This document shows positions 11,703 to 22,948 of a stretch of DNA of 64,000 nucleotides, piece by piece. The position numbers and the translations under genes were made by a program. Source of the stretch: Serripes groenlandicus (taxonomy: Eukaryota; Mollusca; Bivalvia; Cardiida; Cardiidae); NCBI GenBank assembly GCA_031761405.1, contig JASEVX010000005.1, positions 3,839,391 to 3,903,390 of the forward strand, in the 5' to 3' direction. Under the pieces are notes generated by a model. The model had not been told where the DNA came from, made no database searches, and saw only the letters and a list, made by a program, of their open reading frames with translations. Positions within the stretch are counted from its first letter, which is position 1, and each line of letters begins with the position of its first letter.

Positions 11703-14140
11703 GATTGATTGATTGATTGATTGATTAATTGATTGATTGATTGTTTGGTGTTTGACGTCGCCTTCAACAATTTCAGGTAAATAACCAGTACTACTACTAC
11801 TGGTCCATTTATCCTGATACCAATCAGTCCGTCTTAATGCTAACCCCATAACCCTGAGCACCAAGGAGGGCAGCCATTACTACTGGTCCATTTATCCTGA
11901 TACCAATCAGTCCGTCTTAATGCTAACCCCACAACCCTGAGCACCAAGGAGGGCAGCCACTACTACTGGTCCATTTATCCTGATACCAATCAGTCCGTCT
12001 TAATGCTAACCCCACAACCCTGAGCGCCAAGGAGGGCAGCCACTACTACTGGTCCATTTATCCTGATACCAATCAGTCCGTCTTAATGCTAACCCCACAA
12101 CCCTGAGCGCCAGGGAGAGCAGCCATTACTACTGGTCCATTTATCCTGATACCAATCAGTCAGTCTTAATGCTAACCCCACAACCCTGAGCGCCAAGGAG
12201 GGCAGCCACTACTACTGGTCCATTTATCCTGATACCAATCAGTCCGTCTTAATGCTAACCCCACAACCCTGAGCGCCAGGGAGAGCAGCCATTACTACTG
12301 GTCCATTTATCCTGATACCAATCAGTCAGTCTTAATGCTAACCCCACAACCCTGAGCGCCAGGGAGAGCAGCCATTACTACTGGTCCATTTATCCTGATA
12401 CCAATCAGTCAGTCTTAATGCTAACCCCACAACCCTGAGCGCCAAGGAGGGCAGCCATTACTACTGGTCCATTTATCCTGATACCAATCAGTCCGTCTTA
12501 ATGCTAACCCCATAACCCTGAGCGCCAAGGAGGGCAGCCATTACTACTGGTCCATTTATCCTGATACCAATCAGTCAGTCTTAATGCTAACCCCACAACC
12601 CTGAGCGCCAAGGAGGGCAGCCACTACTACTGGTCCATTTATCCTGATACCAATCAGTCCGTCTTAATGCTAACCCCACAACCCTGAGCGCCAAGGAGGG
12701 CAGCCATTACTACTGGTCCATTTATCCTGATACCAATCAGTCAGTCTTAATGCTAACCCCACAACCCTGAGCGCCAAGGAGGGCAGCCATTACTACTGGT
12801 CCATTTATCCTGATACCAATCAGTCCGTCTTAATGCTAACCCCATAACCCTGAGCGCCAAGGAGGGCAGCCACTACTACTGGTCCATTTATCCTGATACC
12901 AATCAGTCCGTCTTAATGCTAACCCCACAACCCTGAGCGCCAAGGAGGGCAGCCATTACTACTGGTCCATTTATCCTGATACCAATCAGTCCGTCTTAAT
13001 GCTAACCCCACAACCCTGAGCGCCAAGGAGGGCAGCCATTACTACTGGTCCATTTATCCTGATACCAATCAGTCAGTCTTAATGCTAACCCCACAACCCT
13101 GAGCGCCAAGGAGGGCAGCCACTACTACTGGTCCATTTATCCTGATACCAATCAGTCCGTCTTAATGCTAACCCCACAACCCTGAGCGCCAAGGAGGGCA
13201 GCCATTACTACTGGTCCATTTATCCTGATACCAATCAGTCCGTCTTAATGCTAACCCCACAACCCTGAGCGCCAAGGAGGGCAGCCATTACTACTGGTCC
13301 ATTTATCCTGATACCAATCAGTCAGTCTTAATGCTAACCCCACAACCCTGAGCGCCAGGGAGAGCAGCCATTACTACTGGTCCATTTATCCTGATACCAA
13401 TCAGTCAGTCTTAATGCTAACCCCACAACATTGAGCGCCAAGGAGGGCAGCCATTACTACTGGTCCATTTATCCTGATACCAATCAGTCCGTCTTAATGC
13501 TAACCCCACAACCCTGAGCGCCAAGGAGGGCAGCCATTACTACTGGTCCATTTATCCTGATACCAATCAGTCAGTCTTAATGCTAACCCCACAACCCTGA
13601 GCGCCAAGGAGGGCAGCCATTACTACTGGTCCATTTATCCTGATACCAATCAGTCCGTCTTAATGCTAACCCCACAACCCTGAGCGCCAAGGAGGGCAGC
13701 CATTACTACTGGTCCATTTATCCTGATACCAATCAGTCCGTCTTAATGCTAACCCCACAACCCTGAGCGCCAAGGAGGGCAGCCATTACTACTGGTCCAT
13801 TTATCCTGATACCAATCAGTCAGTCTTAATGCTAACCCCACAACCCTGAGCGCCAAGGAGGGCAGCCACTACTACTGGTCCATTTATCCTGATACCAATC
13901 AGTCCGTCTTAATGCTAACCCCACAACCCTGAGCGCCAAGGAGGGCAGCCATTACTACTGGTCCATTTATCCTGATACCAATCAGTCCGTCTTAATGCTA
14001 ACCCCACAACCCTGAGCGCCAAGGAGGGCAGCCATTACTACCATTTTTAAATTATTTGGTATGACTCGACCGGGGATCGAACTCGCGACCTCCTGTACCG
14101 AGGCGGACGCTCTACCATTACAGCACCAAGGCGGCCTCGT
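11703..14140 (-). mobile_element. SINE family 1 expanded by an internal 83-bp array
   Basis: Minus-strand SINE. The 3' end is at left (GATTGATTG repeats then GGTGTTTGACGTCGCC). The tRNA-like head is at right (14050-14140; reverse complement reads GGTGCTGTAATGGTAGAGCG and GAGTTCGATCCCC). Between them a body segment has been multiplied 27 times. A normal copy is only about 300 bp long, so about 2.2 kb was gained inside the element. Confidence 0.85.
11795..14035. repeat. 83-bp tandem array, 27 units, inside a SINE
   Basis: Units begin TACTACTGGTCCATTTATCC and end GGAGGGCAGCCAT. The spacing is exactly 83 from 11795 to 14036. Variants (CCGTC/CAGTC, CCAAGGAGG/CCAGGGAGA, ACAACC/ATAACC) are mixed along the array, indicating continuing exchange. 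Unit edges coincide with a TACTAC word present at both ends of the segment in ordinary SINE copies. Confidence 0.95.
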
Positions 14141-14186
14141 TAATAGACGACAGTGCTATAACAGTACCTAAACCGCAATCCGGGAT

Positions 14187-14300
14187 AACCCTGTAACATA
14201 TGCAGACGCATTTTGCCGCATCTGCGAACACATTATGTCAAATGAAGACGTTTTCTCAAACTGAGCAAATTCTCATTTTGCCACATATTTTTCTCATCTG
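14187..14300. mobile_element. TTAA MITE family A remnant
   Basis: Recognisable ATATGCAGACGCATTTTGCC, CAAACTGAGCAAATTCTCAT and TTTGCCACAT; ends lost. Confidence 0.45.
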
Positions 14301-14929
14301 TGTTCAATTATTATATACTCTCTTTGAAAGAGCTTTTATGTTTATTTGCTTAGATAATTACATCAGAGTTTCGATAAAATATTATTACGTAGATTTACCT
14401 ATTTGCTTTAGAAAGATATAAAATGGAATTTAAATTTGGACATCAATATTGACATTGGAATGTTTCCCTTCTAAGATTGACTATTTGTTCGCGTTATTCT
14501 TGCCTACCACACGCATACGTACATTCCAATCTTGATTTACACTGTTCGCGTCTCGTCTATGAGACCCTGACCAAAATTCTCGATAAGAAATAATGGACTT
14601 CTCTATAAAGCTATTGATTTAGCCAGTACATCCTGATCTGATCAAGATCTAAACTGTTCACATATTATTATATTATATGTTGGGCATATTTGCCCTTTTT
14701 CCAGAATAAAATCTATCTATTATAAACACAAGCTTGTTGAACGATTATGTCAACTTGTGTAGATCATCATTAGACTGGACAGGTAGTAAGATTATTTGAA
14801 TCTTCAAGGCTCAGAAATGCTAATTTGTACCTTTTCTCATGCACTTGGCCAAACAATCAATTGCATGAAATCAGCAGGACAGGCAGGACAGGCCTACTAA
14901 TGTACCACACGGATACTCTATACATATGA

Positions 14930-15106
14930 GCCATTCCACGAGAAAAACCAACATGTTGGACTCTGCATGCCTAAGCATGCCGCCCCCCACCCCTCGAGAC
15001 GGATTGTGCCGGCCCGGATTAGCCTGCGCTGAATGCGCAGGCTAATCCAGGTCGATACATTACGCAGAGTCCATAATGTTATTTTTCTCGTGGAACAGCT
15101 CATATA
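14930..15106. mobile_element. MITE family C, internally deleted (about 177 bp)
   Basis: Both ends are present (GAGCCATTCCACGAG; CTCGTGGAACAGCTCAT) with CTCTGCAT/ACGCAGAGTCC arms. The left arm is shortened and a C-rich stretch CCGCCCCCCACCCCTC occupies the middle. Confidence 0.8.
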
Positions 15107-15280
15107 ATTGGTAATTAATGAGAGTGAACAGCCAAGATTCGCCTAAGTGCAAACAGCCACACGTGTTTTTGGATATGAACACATCTGGAAACTATAATCA
15201 CCTTACAGAAGTCGAAATAACCCTGTAAGAATCATCTCTGTCAGTTTAGGTACAGACATCACGCGAACATCATTCACAGC

Positions 15281-15472
15281 GTAACCCTTTCACACATGCA
15301 GACAGTGTGACAACAGGAGGCATAACTCATAATGAACAATTTAGATTTTTGCGATACCGTTTTCAGCTCAATTCAAGAGTTATACTTCCATCAATACAGA
15401 TTTTCCATACTTTTGTCTACATGTTTGCAAAGTCATCTGCTGAAAATTCTTTGTATGAGGGAATGAGTTAAA
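15281..15472. mobile_element. TTAA MITE family A, diverged
   Basis: TAACCCTTTCACACATGCAG at left and ATGAGGGAATGAGTTAAAC at right. Confidence 0.6.
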
Positions 15473-15775
15473 CATTCGATTCAGGTAAGACGTTGTTGTT
15501 GTTGTTAATAATGATAAATGTGTTAAGATGAGTGAAAAACAGTGTCAGTGCGTGAGTACCTGTTATACATCCATGTTTATGTAGCAACCATGCAGATAGT
15601 CTGGCATGAGCATCCATTATCCGCACATTTAGAGCGACACGATAATGAGTCGCGTCGTAAGAGTTGGCTTCATTTTTTTTTTAAATTGCGAACAGTGAAG
15701 AATCGTGCGAGCCTGTGTATCTCCACGGTTTATGTCCTAAAGATGCAGGTCTTGACAAAAGTCTATACATCTGTT

Positions 15776-16072
15776 TGTTTGTTTGTTTGTATGATGTCTT
15801 ACGCCGCTTCATCATACAATTAGTTTCACGGCGTTTCATGGGTGGTTCATTTATAATGTCGTAGAGCTAAACCCAGAATTATATAACGGCGTTTCATGGG
15901 TAAGTTACCCGGACAATTGGTTCATTTTTAATGCCGTAGAGCTAAACCCACAATTATGAGCGCCAATGTGGGATAACTACCATTTCTTAAGTATTTGGTA
16001 TGACCTAGCCGGGGATCGAACTCGCAAACGCCCGCATCCGAGACGGATGCTCTACCACTACACCACAGAGGC
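15776..16072 (-). mobile_element. SINE family 1 with a two-unit internal duplication
   Basis: 3' end at left (GTTTGTTTGTTTG, TTACGCCGCTTC), tRNA-like head at right (GATCGAACTCGC; GCTCTACCACTACACCAC; GAGGCG at 16072). The body piece ACGGCGTTTCATGGGT...GTAGAGCTAAACCCA is present twice, at about 15828 and 15886. This is the early-stage equivalent of the large arrays. Confidence 0.8.
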
Positions 16073-16250
16073 GATAAGGCTATAAATTGATGCTTTAACA
16101 ATACTATTTCATATGCAGCAAATGATGCAATATTGGAGATGCAAGAAGGCGTGCCTCAACTCTTTTTTTCTACGTGTGTGTCTGACTCAGTGCAAAGTAA
16201 ACATTCAGACGTTTAATCACGTGGTCCATGGTCCTTAACGTCAAGTGTTC

Positions 16251-17244
16251 ACAGTGGAGTCTCTGTATCGAGTTCGAGATATCGAGACCCGTAAATAACT
16301 TCGAGTTAACGACGTGTTCATTCGATTTATCGTTTACTTTATTAATCTATATAGTGTCAGCATTGTTATTTTTCATAATAACACGAAAAGCAAGCCTGTG
16401 ATACAATTAAATCAGGTATAAGGCGCAGCATCATTTAAGATAGCTGGTTACAGAACGGCGTTTTTAAAAGACAAAACCATTCCAGAAATATGTTAAACGA
16501 TTGACATGTATTCGTATTTTCTCATGTTCGAGATAAACGATTGACATGTATTCGTATTTTTTTATGTTCGAGATAAACGATTGACATGTATTCGTATTTT
16601 CTTATGTTCGAGATAAACGATTGACATGTTTTCGTATTTTCTCATGTTTGAGTTAAACGATTGACATGTATTCGTATTTTCTCATGTTCGAGTTAACCGA
16701 TTTATATGTATACGTATTTTCTCATGTTCGAGATAAACGATTGATATGTATTCGTATGTTCTCATGTTCGAGATAAACGATTGACATGTATTTGTATGTT
16801 CTCATGTTCGAGATAAACGATTGATATGTATTCGTATGTTCTCATGTTCGAGATAAACGATTGATATGTATTTGTATGTTCTCATGTTCGAGATAAACGA
16901 TTGATATGTATTCGTATTTTCTCATGTTCGAGTTAACCGATTTATATGTATTCGTATGTTCTCATGTTCGAGATAACGATTGACATGTATTCGTATTGTC
17001 TGATGTTCGAGATAAACGATTGATATGTATTCGTATTTTCTCATGTTCGAGATAAACGATTGACATGTATTCGTATTTTCTTGTGTTCGAGTCAAACGAT
17101 TGACATGTATTCGTATTTTCTTATGTTCGAGATAAACGATTGACATGTATTCGTATTTTCTCATGTTTGAGTTGAAACGATTGACATGTATTCGTATTAA
17201 ACTGTATCTCGTACCCATGTTCGAGTTATCGTGAGTCAACTGTA
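16251..17244. mobile_element. Possible pogo/Tc1-like element carrying the 40-bp array
   Basis: Ends look weakly inverted: ACAGTGGAGTCTCTGTATCG at left against the reverse complement of the right end, TACAGTTGACTCACGATAAC. Both contain CTCGAA/TTCGAG words. The left flank (CTTCGAGTTAACGACGTGTT) also matches the 38-bp satellite at 1-398 in reverse. No transposase is visible. Confidence 0.4.
16491..17199. repeat. 40-bp tandem array, about 18 copies
   Basis: Consensus starts GATAAACGATTGACATGTAT and ends TTTTCTCATGTTCGA. Variants include GAGTTAACCGATTTATATG, and one unit is a base shorter near 16975. Confidence 0.95.
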
Positions 17245-17283
17245 TTCTAGCCGAACATAACGTTATTGTTTCGTCACAACATA

Positions 17284-17531
17284 TCGAGGGCTTGGTGTGA
17301 AACGGTTGTAACTAAAATTTGTATTTTTTTACCAAGGTTAATCAACTCGCCATAAAGTCTTTATAAGCGTTAAATCATTTTTCTTGGTAAACAATGTAAA
17401 TTTAGGTGCCATTGCTCGTTCTGAGCAATGGCACCTAAATTTACATTGTTTACAAAGGGGTCAAAATTGCCCCTAAACCAGGGTTTTCAAAATAGGTTTT
17501 AAGTTACAACCGTTTCACGCCAAGCCCTCGA
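17284..17531. mobile_element. TA-flanked MITE, copy 1 (248 bp)
   Basis: TIRs TCGAGGGCTTGGTGTGAAAC / GTTTCACGCCAAGCCCTCGA with TA on both sides, implying Tc1/mariner-type insertion. The centre is a near-perfect palindrome (AATTTAGGTGCCATTGCTCG on one arm). A second copy is at 57284-57526. Confidence 0.9.
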
Positions 17532-17603
17532 TATACTAATGGGAAATACGTCCGTTCCTTATACATTGAGATATCCCCCACAGTTATACAGGTGTGATGA
17601 ATT

Positions 17604-17865
17604 GGGTTCTGGTAACTGACTCGGTATCCACCGGGTTCACAATCCAGGGCATGTGAGTTTGAACCCCAGCTCGTCCAACATTCCTACCGATACTTGACAA
17701 AAGGCAATGCGACAATCGGCATACGTGTTCACCAATGATCTAAGAGTATATGTGGGAAAGCAGCCATTTGATTACAACGACTGTTGGGCGGAGTATTAAT
17801 GTGAGAAAACCAGGAAACAGTAATAAAGAGGGTGTTAAACACCACGCTGTCAATCAACCAATATA
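17604..17865 (+). mobile_element. SINE family 2, near full length
   Basis: Head GGTTCTGGTAACTGACTCGG, B-box-like GAGTTTGAACCCC, body AATGCGACAATCGGCATACG and TATGTGGGAAAGCAGCC, 3' end GGTGTTAAACACC then CAATCAACC. Confidence 0.75.
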
Positions 17866-17968
17866 CAGGTAGGAGAAGCATCGTCACCCATACATGTAGG
17901 CATGTTAACCTAGTAGCCTAAACACATTAGTGGGATGTTCTAGTTGTGGGGACATTCACACGTGTTTT

Positions 17969-18205
17969 GGGTTAACCTGTTTCCACTTGCAGACGCATTT
18001 TGACGCACTGTACATGTAGCAGACAACTTTGGAAAACATCGTGATAATGGGGGAAATTACTCATTGGAGGCAATTTCTCCATATGTCACAATGAACTCAA
18101 TTCCATTCAATAATTATAATTTATTTTAAAGTGATTTACTGCATTTGTCCTCAGATGGTTTCAAACTCATCTGCTGCGGTTTTGTTTGATGTAGACACAT
18201 ATTAA
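17969..18205. mobile_element. TTAA MITE family A, diverged
   Basis: GGTTAACCTGTTTCCACTTG at left; central GGGGAAATTACTCATTGGAGGCAATTTCTCC shown here by its arms; right end poorly kept. Confidence 0.5.
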
Positions 18206-19020
18206 AGGGACTGAACACCATAATGGTCCAAAATCGTCATATTTTATACTTATTCTAATTAATCCAAAATACGTCGATATATATGTAACGGAATGTTGAA
18301 GAAGGTCGTACAAGTCTTGTTTTTCATTATTTCATAGGAAATAAGCAGTTAAAAATACGTCCGCTCCGTGTTCTCCCGTTTAAAAATACCGTGGAATTTC
18401 CTCTTGAACATTTGAATTTGTGGATTCAATTCGGCATTCTCTAACACTATCGACTCATTACATTCATGTATGCGTGAGTGTAAGGAACGACAACTCTGCG
18501 AAGGAGATTGTCAATTCGGTTGTAGTGATCACGTGATAAATATACAGCGATATTTTTAGATTTACTGGGTTACTAGCCCAGTAGATTTTACAATGCAAAA
18601 TAACGAAAAATCTCTGCAATATTAATAGTGTGCATATATTGTAGTACATCAGTCAGCAAATCGCAATGGCTTACATGTAAAAACATCAAGGTAATAGCAA
18701 TTTTTAACAATTTTCTTTTTTTTTCGCTTTTTTCTCATATGGGATTCAGCCCTTTAACAGACATAATTGTGTGTTGTCTGAATAGCTCGATAACTCACAA
18801 AACACCGACATCTTTAGCAAGCGACATTGAAAACATTTTGTCAAAAATATGGAAACTCACTTTAAATGAAAGAACCATCTATTGAATAAAATTGGTAAAA
18901 GAGGAGTTTCTCATTATGAATACTGCAGGAAGAAGATGTACCTGACAGTAACTGTTGCGAATAAACAATCATTGCTGATTTTATAAAAATATTTTTCAGA
19001 CGAGTTTCGTATTTGATCTA
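18206..19020. other. No gene; MITE-related start and a family A scrap
   Basis: Begins with TTAAAGGGACTGAACACC, related to the MITE end at 1200, but no matching right end was found. About 18820-18930 carries a scrap of family A (GAAAACATTTTGTCAAAAAT; TAAATGAAAGAACC). Confidence 0.4.
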
Positions 19021-19021
19021 C

Positions 19022-19310
19022 ATGATTGATTGGTGTTTAACGACGTTTTTAAAAATTGTTCAGTCACATCACGGAGGCCAGTTCCCCTTCTCATCTTTCC
19101 CTGGCTTACTTACACCAGTACACCACACAACATTCTCTCAAATGAACTGGCTGCTTATCCTCATAGTCTGTAAGCCCATTGATAGAAGACGAATGACGAT
19201 CGTCACATTGACCTCTGTTAACTGTCGGAAGGAATGTTGGCCGAGCTGGGGTTCGAATTAACGACCCCTCAATTGACAACCTGCTTCGCTACCGACTAAG
19301 CTACCGGGCT
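19022..19310 (-). mobile_element. SINE family 2, near full length
   Basis: 3' end at left (TTGATTGGTGTTTAACGACG), head at right; reverse complement begins AGCCCGGTAGCTTAGTCGGT and includes TTAATTCGAACCCC. Confidence 0.85.
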
Positions 19311-19403
19311 CAACTTTATCAACAAGAGAACGGATATATGCGATCTTAGCACAACTATACAGTTTTTCTAAGGTAATACAAACGAGTCGCTTTCTGAGAA
19401 AAA

Positions 19404-19421
19404 GGGGGGGGGGGGGGGGGA
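19404..19421. repeat. Poly-G run
   Basis: About 18 consecutive G; a frequent place of sequencing length error. Confidence 0.9.
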
Positions 19422-20389
19422 ATTGTTGACAATGAGAACATAAAAAGCCCGGTCTACCACGTGTTACACAGTCTCGTCAGAGCCGTCAACGTCTATCTGC
19501 ATTAAGAAGACAATTGTTTCTATATACTGATTGAAAAACAAGAATTGCAGCCCTACTGGTACCTAACCCTTTTATATCATACAAACGGGGGTACCAGATG
19601 ACTACATAGCTCGCTTGACGCCGCACCAATGATGTTTCCCAGAACATTCCGAGGTATTTTGGCCGATGTCCATGTTTTCTCTGATCCTGTCATTTGCCAT
19701 TACAACAAACACGCTCTAAAGTTTTTTATGGAATATTTACAAGTAAATGACGTAAATGAGATGACTGGCGAGAAAAGGTTAATTATTTTCAGACTTTTTA
19801 TACACATATCCCATTCGAGAACAAATTTGCTAAAAAAATAAAAATATCAACATTTTTATTTTGCCCAATAACAAAGGTGATAACGATATTTTAGTTGTCA
19901 TTTCCTAGTTAATTAAGTAAACACTGATCAAACGAATAGTTTCAATATTTAAATAATGAATATTTGGATACTGAATACATGTATTGATTCAGAAGCTTGT
20001 TGAATACAAGTGTCAATTTCGTAAATACCTAGCTAAAAGGGTGCTCTATTCACCTGTGTAAAAAGAAAGCTCGCCTCGTCTTATATGATATTTTCACAAT
20101 CGTCTGTTTCAGAAACATCTGTGAAATACTAGAACAAACAAAAACGAAAACGCGGTGGAGCTAAACAGAATTAACTCATCGATTCGCTGGTTCCAAATTA
20201 TTCCAAATCGGATACCAGTATTATATGAGAACAAAAACGATACGTTTTGAAAGCTTTTTAAAAATAAGTTGTTATGACAGTACTAGTGGTGCTTGTATTT
20301 ACGTTGAGGGGGCGGGGCCATTGCTGTTACATAGTCCGTAACATACACGTCTGTTAAGATAAACCATGCCGAAAGAGTAATAATTTTGA

Positions 20390-20620
20390 TTAACCCTTTC
20401 CCTCATATAGACGCTTTCTGACGCCTCTGCAGCAGACGTCTTTTTGAAAACATAGTGACAAAAGAAGAAATTGCACAAAACGTGCAATTTCTCCTTTTGC
20501 CACAATGTTTTCCCACTTTTTGTCATAGGTTATCCATTCAATTACGGAGATCTTTTACTTTATGACAAAATACGTTCAAAGTCGTCTGCTGCAGAATTGC
20601 CGTATGAGGGAAAGGGTTAA
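20390..20620 (-). mobile_element. TTAA MITE family A, young subfamily
   Basis: Complete: TTAACCCTTTCCCTCATATA to GAGGGAAAGGGTTAA; the central stem AGAAATTGCACAAAACGTGCAATTTCT is nearly perfect. Confidence 0.9.
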
Positions 20621-20914
20621 AACATACTTGGCATATCGAAGGTACAGTTTGTATCGGGGATGAGTTTTCTCAGAGCATTGCTTCACTTTATCACTTTTTT
20701 TAGGTCAAGGTTAAACGTAGTATCACATTGTCCGGGGCGTGTTCATCTCGCACAATCATTTAACATCTAAGATAATTTCATCATATACGATGAGCAGTAC
20801 ATGTATTTGATGTTTAAAAAGAGAGTGTTTTCAAATATACGTGTACATAAACCAGTTACTCTTTATCGGAATTAATCTTTTATGTTTTCTGATCCGCAAC
20901 ATTTCCATCTTGTG

Positions 20915-21040
20915 CCGGAGATCAGGACATGTGATCCCCGATCGGGTCATACCAAAGCCTTTAAAATAGTAGGAATGACTTCCCTCCTCGGTTCCCAGGG
21001 ACATGGGGGTAACATTGTAAAACAAACAAATCAAGATCCA
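20915..21040 (+). mobile_element. SINE family 1 remnant
   Basis: CCCGATCGGGTCATACCAAA, GCCTTTAAAATAGTAGG and TTCCCTCCTCG match the head-to-body junction of family 1; AAACAAACAAATC ends it. The central body is deleted. Confidence 0.55.
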
Positions 21041-21214
21041 TTCGTTTCCTATAAAGGTGGTGGGTATTTTTAACAATGTTTTACCTGATACAATATTGTC
21101 AAAAGTAAACTTTTAATCATTCTCAGGATACGTGTTATATCCTGGAAAGTTGAAAAAAGGTTTATATATACATGGAAAACATTTACGGCGGGAACTTGCT
21201 CGTTTCCATAATAG

Positions 21215-21290
21215 TCTACTTTACCGAACAGTGTTTTCAAAAGTCGTTTGCTGCAAAGGCGTCACGTGTCGTCTAAATCAGAAATGAATC
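21215..21290. mobile_element. TTAA MITE family A scrap
   Basis: CAGTGTTTTCAAAAGTCGTT then TGCTGCAAAGGCGTCACG, the right arm only. Confidence 0.45.
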
Positions 21291-21449
21291 AAAATACGCA
21301 TATTAGGTAATTGTCCAACCTTGACATTCCCGACAACAAGTCAGATAACATTTTGTACAGGTATTCCATTCATATATTTCTGTAATACGTATAAAATAGC
21401 GCCATGACGTCAATACGCGTGTTTGTATCGGGAAAAAATAGACCCACAA

Positions 21450-21664
21450 TTACATTCCCACGTGCAGACGTTTTACAGCAGCCGACAGTTGAAAACATTG
21501 TGTCCAAAGGAGACATCTCTCATCATGATAATGAACAATTTCTGCTTTTGAAACACTGTATTCAACTATATTTTATCATTTTACATTTATTGATAGAGGT
21601 TTTCCATATATTTGATGTTTTACATATCATCTGCTGCAGATCTGGTGTTTAGGAAAGGTTTACG
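21450..21664. mobile_element. TTAA MITE family A, diverged
   Basis: Left CATTCCCACGTGCAGACG, central AAAGGAGACATCTCTCAT...AATTTCTGCTTTTG, right ATCTGCTGCAGATC...AGGAAAGGTTTA. Confidence 0.55.
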
Positions 21665-21744
21665 AAAACGTCTTGACTACACCGCAAACTTGTTATTCTT
21701 TCTTCACATCTGTTTTAGCCTTGCCCAGGTAGCTTAGGAATTTG

Positions 21745-21935
21745 TCTGAAACGGATTTGTTATTACTACGGTAAACACTGAGGTATCCAAAACGTTGCCA
21801 GGGTACCTGAGTTAAAGGCTCTAAAATAAAATGTCGGGAGTTTGAACCCCGACTTTGGCCAAAATTCCCTCCGACCGGACCACTGACCAAAATGCTGAAC
21901 AGTGTAAGTAGGTAGTCGGTTAGCCTTGAACAGAT
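21745..21935 (+). mobile_element. Possible SINE family 2 remnant
   Basis: GAGTTTGAACCCCGAC is B-box-like, and GAGGTATCC...GGGTACCTGAGTTAAAGGC resembles a decayed head. No body words are clear. Confidence 0.3.
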
Positions 21936-22066
21936 GTTTTGCAAAATACTGATGGAAACTGAGCCCTAAAAACCCATATACAATGTGTACATCTGTTTCG
22001 GGCTAGCTTTATATTTTACTTCATTAGCTTTACTAAGTGTGAGGTTTCGGAACCATTTACTTTTTA

Positions 22067-22331
22067 TGAGCCGTTCCACGAGAAAACCAACATAATGGCC
22101 TCTGCGTAATGTATCAACCCAGATCATCCGGCGTCATCCGCGCAGGCTAATCCGGGCCGACACATTCCGTCTCAGGGAGAGAGAGGTATAGAGTAATGAT
22201 TCCTGAAACAGAAAATCCACAAGAGGCGAACATTGTCTGTCCGCGTTAGACTATGCGGCATGCTTTGTCTGATCCAGGTCGATACATTACGCAGAGTCCA
22301 CTTTGTTGTTTTTCTCGCGGGACGGCTCATA
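22067..22331. mobile_element. MITE family C, full copy
   Basis: GAGCCGTTCCACGAGAAAAC at left and TTTCTCGCGGGACGGCTCAT at right, with CTCTGCGTAATGTATC / GATACATTACGCAGAGTCC arms. Best reference for the family. Confidence 0.85.
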
Positions 22332-22357
22332 TTACGGCATCAATGTCCAGTCTGAAT

Positions 22358-22380
22358 CCCCCCCCCCCCTCCCCCCCCCA
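22358..22380. repeat. Poly-C tract with one T
   Basis: Two runs of about ten C each separated by CT; likely length-variable. Confidence 0.85.
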
Positions 22381-22467
22381 GGTGTTTAGCTCTTTCTTCC
22401 GAACTCTGTTCGTATTTGGGACGCGTAAAGTGATTGCGGGTCTTGTGAATTCTACATTTCGGGGCAT

Positions 22468-22680
22468 TTACGCCTTTCACACATACTGAGGCATTGCACC
22501 AGACGACTTTGAAAACATCTACAGTGTTGTTGTTTTTGAAACAGTTGAAAACATTGTGAAAAAATGCGTTTGTTATTGTCTTCACTGTAAACAGATGCTA
22601 CTCTCTTCCTGACACAGACTTCTAAAATTAGAGTGGAAAAAGAAGCAATTGCTAATTTTCCCACATTTCTTTATACTTTG
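22468..22680. mobile_element. TTAA MITE family A, strongly decayed
   Basis: TTTACGCCTTTCACACATAC, GCACCAGACGACTTTGAAAA and GAAAACATTGTGAAAAAATG remain. Confidence 0.4.
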
Positions 22681-22704
22681 TATCAAAATATTAATGTTAT
22701 TAAA

Positions 22705-22948
22705 ACCATCATTGTGGACTCTGCGTAAAGTATCGATCCGGATCAGCCTAAGAATGCCGCATGCCGTGCAGGCTAATCCGGTCAGACACTTATCGCCTCC
22801 TGTGGCTTTTCTGCTTCAGGAATCATTACTCTAAACCTCTGTCCGACTGAGACGGAACGTGTCGGCGGCCCGGATTAGCCAGGCTGATCTTGGTCGATAC
22901 GTTACGCAGAGTCCATAATGTTGGTTTTCTCATGGAACGACTCAAATC
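22705..22948. mobile_element. MITE family C, left terminus missing
   Basis: ATTGTGGACTCTGCGTAAAG through TACGTTACGCAGAGTCCATA and TTTTCTCATGGAACGACTCA. It lies directly before the SINE with the 45-bp array. Confidence 0.75.

Noticed and set aside
14049..14125. A tRNA gene on the minus strand
   Set aside because: It has A- and B-box-like words but is joined to a SINE body and lacks a good anticodon arm.
19629..19841. A 70-residue coding frame
   Set aside because: No recognisable domain, splice signals or repeat; length is within chance for AT-rich DNA.
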